A stretch of 64,000 nt of DNA. Source: Ochotona curzoniae (taxonomy: Eukaryota; Chordata; Mammalia; Lagomorpha; Ochotonidae). The position numbers and the translations under genes were made by a program. The stretch lies in NCBI RefSeq assembly GCF_017591425.1, contig NW_024465434.1:682001-746000 (forward strand). The letters run 5' to 3'. Position 1 is the stretch's first letter. Each line of letters opens with the position of its first letter. The notes under the pieces were generated by a model. The model did not search any database. It was not told where the DNA came from and saw only the letters and a program-made list of their open reading frames with translations. Shown one piece after another: positions 12,001 through 23,000 of this stretch.

Positions 12001-15000
12001 CTGCTTTCCCAGGCCACAGGCAGGGAGCTGGATGGGAAGTGGAGCCACCAGAATAGAAACCAGAAATCATAGAGGATCCCGGCACTTGTGATAGGACGAT
12101 CAGCCAATTGAGTTATTATGCTGGGCCCCATTTTCAACTGCTAAAACTATTTTGGTCTACATCGCACATGTCTTAAACCTGGGTACAAACCCCCGAAATT
12201 GACAACACCAAGAGTGACCCCCTAACACAAACAATGAAATCTGGGTAATAAAGAGTTTGTGTTCCTATTCCAGAAAGATCTAAAATCTGAACTACTTCAG
12301 GTGATAGGCTTTAAGGATAAGAAAAATGAGGCTGGGCCCGGCGTAGTGGCCTAGTGGCTAAAGTACTCACTTTTAATGCACAGTGATCTCATATGGGCGC
12401 CAGTTCTAATCCCGGCAGCTCCACTTCCCATCTAGCTCCCTGCCTGTGGCCTGGGAAAGCAGTCGAGGATGGCCCAAGCCTTGGGACCCTGCACCTGTGT
12501 GGGAGACCCGGAGGAGATTTTTTGTATTGGCTCGGCTCCGGCCATTGCAGCCTCTGGGGCAGTAAACCATCAGACAGAGGATCTTCCTCTCTGTGTCTCC
12601 TCCTCTCTATACATCTGCCTTTCCAGTGGAAAATAAATAAATCTTTTTTAAAATTAAAAAAAGGTTTAAAAAAATTATTTATTTTTATTACAAAGTCAGA
12701 TATAGAGAGAAGAGGAGAGACAGAGAGGAAGATCTTCCGTCCCATGAGTCACTCCCCAAGTGAGCACAACAGCCAATGCTATGCCGATCCAAAGCCAGGA
12801 TCCGGGAACTTTTTCCAGGTCTCCCACACATGTACAGGGTCCCAAGACTTTGGGCCATCCTCGACTGCATTCCCAGGCCACAAGCAAGGAGCTGGATAGG
12901 AAGTGGAGCTACCAGGAATTGAACCAGCGCCCATATGGGATCCCGGCAAGTTCAAGGTGAGGACTTTAGCTGCTAGGCCATGCCGCCGGGCCCATAAATC
13001 TTTAAAAACAGAAAAACAGAAACATGGGGCTGGCATCGTGGCTAAGTTGCTATGTACAATACAAGCATCCCACATAGGTGCCCTTTAGAGTCCTGGCTAC
13101 TCCACTTCTGATCCAGCTTCCTGCAAGTGTCCTGAGGAAAGCAGCAGCAGATGACCCACATGGTTGCACCCACGCCATCGCCATCGGAGACCCAAAGAGA
13201 GTTCTCGCATCCTGGCTTTGCCCTAGTCCAGCTCTTTGGCAATTGTGGCCATTTGGTGAGTGAACCAGTGGATGGAAGGTCTCTCTCTCTCTTGCTTTGC
13301 CTCTTAACTAAATAAAACCTTCTAAAAATGTGAACAAAAGATACTCAACCCATAGTGGTGAGCACCATAGCCTTCAAAGGGTTTTAGACTTTGTAACATT
13401 CATGACTCTAGATTTGAAGACCAGGGATGTTCAACCAGAGAAGTCTAAGCAAATATTACAAAGTCAAAAATACTCTGACATCTGAAACACTCTGGGACCT
13501 AGAGATTTCAGATAAGTGACATTTCACCTATAAGGATGTGCCATGAGGACTCACCAGTGACCACAAATGCTCCACTCTCTGGGGGAGGAGGGTCACTGGT
13601 TACTGGGGCATGTTAGGTATGTGTTATGTACATGTTACGTATGTGTGCGGCAGGAAACACATGGAACATCACTGTAATTGCTGCTCAGTTTCACCATAAA
13701 CCTAAAATCACTAAAAAATAGCCTTCTAAAAAACCATAAAAGCAGCAGGAAAAAAAATGAGAACAGTGGATATAAAAAACAACACAAGAATTGAGAAGTA
13801 CCTAACAGTCACAGTGGTCCATTCCAGCTATGAAAATGCCCTCCCCTCCACCCTGCTTCACACACAAGCACGCTCTTTGCTGTCCTGAAGAATCTCCCTT
13901 TCTCTCTGTCTGTCTCTCACGAATGGATGGTTAGCTAAGTAAGTGGATCCAAGCAGCAGGAGACCCAGCATGCACTAATGAACTTGTCATCTTCCATGTG
14001 GGTGCTGGGTCACCCATGTGGTGCGACCGCAATGAGTCAACAGAAATTGCAGCAAGGTTAAAGTGAAAGTGGATCTCACACACTGTGGTCTGAGAAAGAC
14101 GGAAGCCAACAACATCGGCTCAGGAAAAGCTACTTATTAGAGCCTTGAAGACATGGAAACTGATTCAGTCCTGTCTGGGCCACCTGGCTAGAACAAAAAT
14201 GGAGGAGTAAGGGTCAAAGAGTCAAGAGGTCAAGGAGCAGGGCCCTCATCACTGACCTCGGGTGCCTAGGGAGTGTCCCTCTACTGTGCATCCAAGTCAG
14301 CAAGCTCGATGTCGTCCCATCACAGACAGGGGTCCTGAGGGTCTGTCCTGCCTGATGTGCAGTACAGAGCAAGACACAACCAGCGACGAAGTGACAGAGG
14401 CAGCTGAAGCACTGCTCACAATTGTCTTGGCCAGTGGTCACTGCTTGGGGGAAGACTTTTAGATGGTAAACCACTGGCTTAAGGGAGCGGGACATACTGA
14501 ATCACTGCCTAGAAATCGCCTACCTACTCTGAGACTCACCTCCAACCATCCCCACTGCTCTGACACTGTCTCCAAACCTCCTACACAGTGAAACTGTCCC
14601 TACCTCCTAGTCCCTTACGTGAATGGGGTCCCACCATCATCTTCAGACAACCTGTGATACCTAACACGGCGCTGCGCTTACATTTCCCTTCACTCCCAAG
14701 GGTTCACCCCAGCACTCAGGGTACAGAGTTTCTGAGCTTTCTAGAATTTATTACTCCAGTATTTTCAACTTGCAATTGATTGAATACCCAGATGTAGAAT
14801 CTGCAGCCATGGGGGCTGACTGCGGACACTTTTTAACAACAGTCAATCTTGCTTTTCCGGTAGCGGTGCCGTGCAGTGCAGATTGCTTGCTCGCAATCTG
14901 CAGCCATGCCGCCTGAGGGCCCCCTCCAGTCCATTCAGGTCTTTGGACACAAGAACGTGGCCACGGCTGTGGCGCACTGCAAACGGGGCGATGGCCTCAT

Positions 15001-16957
15001 CAAGGCGAACAGGCGGGGATTGAAGTGATGACCCAGGTGCACACACTGCGGGAACCTGTCCTGCTTCTGGGCAAGGAGCGGTTTGCTGCATGGATATCAG
15101 TGTCCACATGAAGGGCGCGGTCACATGGCACAGATCTACGCTATGCATCAGTCCATCTCCAAAGCCCTGGGGCCTATTACCACAAATACGTGGATGAGGC
15201 TTCCACACAGATCAAACATCTTCATCCAGTATGGCTGCACCCTGCTGGTAGCTGACTCCCACCGCTATGAGTCCAAGAAGTTGGGAGGCCATGGTGTCTA
15301 TTCTCACTACCAGAAATTGTACCAATAGGCTTAACACCAGTATCGGGGGTTGGCATTATAATAAACAGAGGTTGCAGGATTTTAAAAAGTAAACAAATAA
15401 GTCATTCTTGGGTAGGCATTTAACCTGGTGGTTAAGACGTTGTGAAGATGTCCAGGCCATGGGGCCAGCATTGTAATGTGGGAGGCAGAGTGGATGAAGC
15501 CATAGTCTGCAATGCTGGCAACCCACACGGGTGCTGGTTTAAGTCCTGGCTGCCCCACTTAGGATCCAGCTCCCTGATGATGCATTTAGGAAAGCAGTAC
15601 AAGCTGGCTCAGGTCCTTGAGCCCCTACACCCAAGCGGATATCCAGTTGGGTCCCAGACTCCTGGCTGATCCAGACAGCCTGGAACAGTCCCAGCCACTG
15701 AAGTCAATGAACCAGTAGATAGGTCTCTCTTGTCTCTCCCTTTTGCTCAGTAATTCAGCCTTTCAAATAAATGAACATTAAATAAATTAATTAATTAAAA
15801 GATGCTATGGTCCTACATTGGTAGGTTTGATACCCAAATCCAGGCCTGATGCCAGCTTCCTGCTAATCAGACCCTGGGAGTAGTGCTAACTGCTCAAGCC
15901 ACTGGGTGCCTGTTCCCAGGTGGCAACTGGACTGAGTTTCCTGTCCCGGATTTGGCCTCAGTGGGCATTTGGGGAATAAACCAGGAGAAGAATGGTAGCT
16001 TTCTTTATTTCCTTTCTCACGTCTCAAATAAATAAAATTAAAAACATTTGGCAACAGTGCTGTGGTATAGTAGGCTAAGTCTCCACCTGCAGTGCTGGCA
16101 TTCCAAATGCCAGCATTTGAGTCCTGGCTGCTCCATGTCTGATCCGGCTCCCTGCTTGTGGCTTGGGAAAGCAGTGGAAGACAGTGCAAGTCTTTGGGTA
16201 CCTATACTCCTGGCTTTGGATCAGCCCAGCTCTGGCCACTCTGACTAACTGGACACTGAGCCAGCAGCTGGAGGACCCCCTTTGTCTGTCTCTCCTTCTC
16301 TAACTCTGCTGCCCAAGAAAAAATAAAAGTCTTCAAAAAATTTTTAAATAATGATTCTCACACCAAAGTATAACCATTTGTCTCCTGTCCATCTACTTGC
16401 AAAAGGTGGAGATTTGTAGAACTCTTTCTTTCTTTTTTTCTAAGATTTATTTATTTTCCACTGGAAAGGCAAATATACAGAGACTAAAAGAGACAGAGAG
16501 GAAGATTCTCTGTCCGATGGTTCACTCCCCAAGTGGCCACAACAGCCAAAGCTGAGCCAATCCAAAGCCAGGAGCCAGGAGCCTCCTCCAGGTCTCCCAC
16601 ATGGGTGCAGGGTCCCAAAGCTTTGGGCCGTTCTCGACTGCTTTCCCAGGCCACAAGCAGGGAGCTGGATGGGCAGTGGAGGTGCTGGGATTAGAACCAG
16701 TGCGCATATGGGATCCTGGCGCATTAAGGGTGAGGACTTTAGCCACTAGGCCACTGCGCCGGGCTCCTTTCTTACTTTACTTAAAACCCCTTGTCCAGTG
16801 CTTGGCAGGGTACCTGACACACAGTGACATTCAACAGGCATACGTAGAAGCAATGACTTACTGTATGACTGAATGCCAGGAGTGAGAAGAGCTGGCATAG
16901 CAGTCACCTTACCAGTGTCCACCGAAAGATAAACATCCACTTGTCTTCACACACGCA

Positions 16958-17011
<54 letters not shown>

Positions 17012-20000
17012 TCAGCAATTTTATTCCGTAAGTAGAGGGCAGGCTGACAGTGCAGATACTCAAGGAGAGGTCACACCACCAAAGTTAAGAGTTTCTCTTG
17101 CCCCTCCCTGTGTCCTTACCCTTTAATTTGACTTCAGCCCCTAAGAATCTATCAGAGTTCATCTGAGGAAGGCCACCTGCCTGTGCTTGAACTCTGATGT
17201 ATTGCGTACTTGGAACCGGCTTCCTCTAAGCATTCAGCAGAGCACACAACTGGGTGGGCTGTTCCGTCGTGACTTGCTGAGCTGCTGTCTGCGTCTGAGC
17301 TTCCTTATCTCTCTAAGATAAAGGAGGCTGAGACCTGACTCCAGCAGGAAGAAAGGCAAGGTTACACCATGCTCAGTGTCTTCCAAAAAAACCAGGAGTT
17401 GGAAAAAGAGTAACTTGCACAAGATTCAACATAAATCCCAAAGAATCTGCTCCCCTTGGACGAGACCTCTACAGTTGAGCAGGGTCCTTTCTACCATGAA
17501 GGTAAGTGAACTTGAAATCAATATGATGGGGCTGGCACAACAGCTCAACCGACTAATCCTCTTCTTGCAAGCTCCAGCATCCCATACGGGAGCCAGTTTG
17601 AGTCCTGGCTGCTCCATTTCCCATCCAGCTCCCTGCATATGGCCTGGAAAAGCAGTGGAAGATGGCCTAAAGTCTTGGAACCCTGTACCCATGTTGGGGA
17701 GCCAAAAGAAGCTCCTGATTCCTGACTGGCCCAGGTCTGGCTATTGCAGCCACTTAGGGAATGAACGAGCAGATGGAAGACCTTTCTGTCTCTCCTCCTC
17801 TCTGTCAATCTGGCTTTCCAATAAAAAGAATCTTAAAAGAAAGACAAAACAAAACAAAACTCTCCGTGTGAAATGTTCTGAGAATCCAGTACCTTGTAAG
17901 TAAGCCGTGCTCTCAGAGCTCCCTGGCTCTGCTCCCCCCGGCTGCCCTTGGATCCCTGCATGCCTAATATCCTCAAAGTTTCACTCTGCTCCAGTTCAAA
18001 GCACATGAGTGGCCTTTTCTAGCTAGAAAAGGACTGAAAATCAAGGACAGATGACTACAAGGAGAGAGGCCAAATATTGGTACTTTTTAATATCGCCTAG
18101 CAAAATAACCAAAGAACATTATTTTTTACTTACCTGGAGCAAATTAAATACAGACAAAACAGAGGACACTCTTGGAAACTCAGTGACCAGGAGGCCAGCG
18201 GAGCCTTCGGGGAAGCCTGCACTCACCGACTTCAGTGCCTTTTCCCAGCGTGAAGGTGATGCCGCAGCCCCGGAGTCCGTCTTCCGCGTCCGTCTCTATC
18301 ACCACGTACGCAGCTGAGTAGTCAGGGTCCGTGTGCTGCAGGAAAGAGGGCCCCCCACAGCCAACCAAACGTGAGAACGTGCAGTATAAGCCTGACAATG
18401 ACATCCCAGAGAACAGGAAACACAGCAGGGGAGTGTGCAGCAGGAGCTCCAGGGTGTCACAACAGAGCTCGGCTGGGAACAGCTTCCCAAGGGCTCCAGA
18501 TAACTTCAACAACAATGTAAATGTGCATTAAATTCACTATATGAACATTTTAGAATTCATTTCCCATCTATTTAATTAGCTGACAGAGAAACTGAGAGAC
18601 AGATTTTCATTAATATGCCTGCTATAACCAGGGCAGGTCCAGGTTTAAACCTGGCATCCTAGCCATCTCCCAACTAGTGATGGTAAAGAGACTTGAAGTA
18701 CCCAAAGTCATCATGTGCACCTGCCAGCATGCACATCAGCACGGAGCTGGACTCTGAGGCAGAGCCAGGACTCACACTCAGGCTCTCGAACACAGGGTCC
18801 TGGTCATCCCAAGCAGCACCTTACCCACTGACTTACACAGCCTCCTCTCCAAGCATATAATTTTTATGCTAGCCTACAATGATTCTCCTGTGACATTCAG
18901 CTCAATTGTAAACTCGGGAGGTGTTGCTCCCAGCTCTCTCTCACAAGTCAAGGTGTCAGCAAGCTGTGTCCTACATTGGACACCGCAGCTCCATGCAGGG
19001 GTGCTGAGAATGCAGCGAGGACTGCGTCACGCTGAGATGAAGGAGAGCTTCCAGGCAAGTGAACCCACTTCTCCCTGTTCCATTCTATGCGGTTTTAACT
19101 TCCTGCTCTCAAATGGGATTTTGCTATCAGATACCAGCACAGCTGACTCTCCCTAGCTGCAGGTTCTGCATCCACAGATTCAAACACAGAACAGAAATAG
19201 TTAGGGAAGAAAACCCTGAATAGTGTTCAGTTGTGTTGCACTGAACACACAGACTTGTAAAATCATTGTTCCCTGTGTGAAATCTGCTCTTTATACATAA
19301 CTAAACAAAGCTTTTACAAAATCGCTGTTCCCTAAAAAATATACTTTGCCAACTTTTTAAAAAAATATTTACTTATTTTTATTGTAAAGGCAGATTTACA
19401 GAGAGAAAGAGAGACAGAAAGATCTTCCATCTGCTGGTTCATTCCCCAAGTGGCCACAATGGCCAGAGCTGAGACAATCCAAAGCCAGTAGCAGAGCCCA
19501 GTGTGATAGCCTAGTGGCTAAAGTCCTTGCCTCGCATGCGCCGGGATTCCATATGGGTGCTGGTTCATGTCCCGGCTGATCCACTTCCTGTCTAGCTCCC
19601 TGTTTGTGGCCTGGAAAAGCAGTCAAGGGTGGTCCAAAGCCTTGGCATTCTGCATCCACGTGGGAGACCTGGAAGAAGCTTCTGGCTCCTAGCATCGTGA
19701 TAAGCTCAGCTCTGACAGTTGTGTTTACTTGGGGATGAACCATCAGACAGAAGATATTTCTCTGTCTCTCCTTCTCTGTATATTTGTCTTCCCAACAAAA
19801 GTAAAAACAAATGAATGAATGAAAAAACAAAACAGAAAAAACAACAAAGCCAGGAGCCCGGAGCTTTCGCCGCATCTGCCACGTGAGGACAGTCCCAAGG
19901 CATTCCCAGACCACAAGCAGGCAGCTGGAACATGAATCGATGCCCAGACAGGATCCCAGAGCATGCAAGGCAAGGATTTAGCCTCCAGGCTACTGCAGCA

Positions 20001-23000
20001 GTTTCCAACTATTTACAAAGCGTTCATACTCAAGTAGTAATGGTAAGTATCTGAAGAGAGAATCTACATGAGAGGATACGCACAGATACATACAGACTTC
20101 ACATGAGGAATTCAGATCATCTGGACGTGGCATGGGGGGTCTTAAAATCAATCTCCACGGATACCAAAGGGAGAGTGTATTTACTGACCAACTATATTGA
20201 AACTCAACACCCCTATATACAGGGCATGCATACGTTTTTGCTTGTTTTTTAATTTATGTACTTGAAATGCAGAGGGAGAAAAAGAAATACATCTTCCTTC
20301 TGTTTTTTCACTCTGCAAATGTCTGGCTACAGCGGATGCCAGGAGCCTGGAGCTCCACCTGGCTCTCCCACATGGGTGGCAGGGACACACAAACCTGAGT
20401 CTCAATCCACTGCATCCCTGGTACCTTAACAGGGAGCTGGAGCGCAAGCAGAGCAAGCAGGACTTGGGAGATGCTGGAGGCACAAGCGGCAGTTCCACTT
20501 GCTGTAGCACGCCTACTGCAGAGTTTGTTTTTTCAAGTCTTGTCTAGAAATTCATCACATAATGGGAGAAGGTGGTGACGCAAAAAAACAGCCGAGAAGA
20601 AGCTAGAGGAGCACAGGTCATTATTTTGATGATCTTTACATAGTTGATTAGGGCACAAGGGGTAAAGGGCTAGAGGAAAGTGGGTAAGACCATTGTTTCT
20701 ACGTTATTTTTTTCTGTATCTGGGGTAAGGGGGGAGATAAGGGGAGAAGCCCCACCCAGCCTCCCACCCATCCCAGGTCCCTGATGTGGGGCATGCTCCG
20801 AGGGTCCTACTCAAGTGGTTTTGATAGTTCAACAGTTCTGAATTGCTGCCAATCTCGCCATTCCAAGCACGATGAAATCTCTCCAGAATAAGTGTGTTCG
20901 ATTTTTAAGGAGCAAAGAGGAAGAAGAGCTAAAGGTGAGCAGAACTTGGGGGAATTCCTGAGAGGCAAGGACCATCAATGAGGACACAGGGGCCTCCAGA
21001 AACATGCAGGCAGGACAAAACAATGCCTCACTCAGAGCCCTGTGTGGCCCATGTGGGCACTGGTTTGGAAGTAAATGAAGACAAAACCAGAGAGGGGGTG
21101 TTGGGGCAGGCAACTGAGACTCCCAAAAGCCAGACAGAAAATAGGAAGGCATGAATAAGGAAGGCAGCACGCAGCCACTGAAGAATTTCACGTGAGGCTA
21201 TCAAAGAATGATTGCTGTTATTATATGGATTCCACGTGCCAGGTACTTCATTCTAAGAGTGTGACTATTATTTTTCTAAGATCTACTTAGTTTTATTGGA
21301 AAGTCAGATTTACAAGGAGGAGAAACAGAAAGATCTTCCATCTGCTGGTTCATTCCCCAAGTGGCCACAATGGCTAGAGCTGAGTTGATCCAGAGCAAGG
21401 GACCAGGAAGGAGCCTCTCCTGGGTTTCCTGCATGGGTGCAGGGTCCCAAGACTTTGGGTCATCCTCAATGGCTTTCTCAGGCCACAAGCAGGGAGCTGG
21501 TTGGGAAGTAGAGCAGCCAAGACCTGAACTGGTGCCCATTTGGGATCTCGGTGCAAGTAAGGCGAGGACTTTAGCCATTAGGCTACCATGTCAGGCCCAA
21601 ATGTGATATTATTTGACGTACCCTTCACAAGAACATTTACATCAGAGATGAAGTTGAGCTATGAAAAGGCCTAATAACTTGTCCCAGGTCATACAGTACA
21701 TGAGGCAGAACTTCAATGCCTAAATGGGAACGAAGCTTACACATAACAGATGGAGGACCTGGGTCTAGAGAAAAAGCCCAGAGAAGGAATTTGGGGTAAT
21801 GCCTTGCTGAGTCCCAGCTGCATATTACCATGCAAATTACCAAAAGGGGCTACAGATATGGCTGCCTTGAAGCTGTGGTCGAGAAGATGCGGTTACCAGA
21901 ATTCTGAGAATGCAAGGCAGAAGCTATTAAGACCTGGCAGAGAATGCATTCCAGGAAACAGCAAGCTGACAGTGCGCACACTCAGCTGACGGCACCAGAG
22001 GCTGGAGCAGCGGATGATGAAGCTGTCAATGAGCTGGCCTACCGAAGGTGGGCTGCAAGAGGAAGGGATTAAAAGGAGCAGGACTACAGAGAGCAGGTAA
22101 CCATGGCAACAAAGGCACAGATAGTATCTACTAAGGTGTGACCTCAAGGGTTGAGGACCCCCTGGTTTGGCCCTGCCATTAGATCCAGAAAAGCAGAGGG
22201 GTTGTAGAAGGAGACTGTAAAATGGAACAGCCCACTCCACCAGCAGATCCTGGTTCCAGGAAGCAGAAAAGGTGGAAAAGGCACGGCGGTGCATCAGGTT
22301 AATCCTCGACCCACGGTGCTGGATGGTAGACGGGTGCCGGCTCAAGTCCCAACTGCTCCACTTCCCACCCACCTCCCTCCTATAGCCTCAGAAAGCAGTG
22401 AAAAATGGGTGAAGTGCTTAGGCCCCTGCACCTACGTGGACGACCCATAAGAAGCTCCGGGCTCCCCACTTTGGACCAATCCAGCTCTGGTTGTTATAGC
22501 CACGTGGGGCAATAAACCAGTAGATGGAAGATCTCTAATTCTTTCAAGTAAAATAAATAAAGCTTTAAAGAAAAAAAAGGGGGGGAAAACAGGGGGAAAC
22601 TTACTGAAGCCCCAGATGAGGATCAAAAGGGGAAGATGATTCCTGACCATGTGGCCTTTCAGTACCTGTGAATGGCAGAACAATCCCAGACTGGAGAAAG
22701 GTAAGAGGCAGGAGATGATGGAGTCCAGTTTAAGTAAGTCTCTGTCTGGCAAAGAGAAAAATTCAGAACACGACAGAAGGCAGCTGGACTTGAGCTGAGA
22801 GGGCAGGGTTCATGGACAGGGGAAGCTGAAACCAGCAGGGCGGTCCCAGGGAAGGCAGGACAGCACCGCCCGTTTCAGCGCAGGGGGAGCAGCAGCAGAG
22901 GCCACAGCAGACACACGGTGGGAATTTGCAGACTGAACAGGACGAGCAGAAACCAAAGGCACTAGGGTCAAGTACAAACTCTCGAAACATGGAAAGCCCT

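Noticed and set aside
16949..17008. CA repeat as a regulatory or Z-DNA element
   Set aside because: A plain microsatellite, with no evidence for function here.
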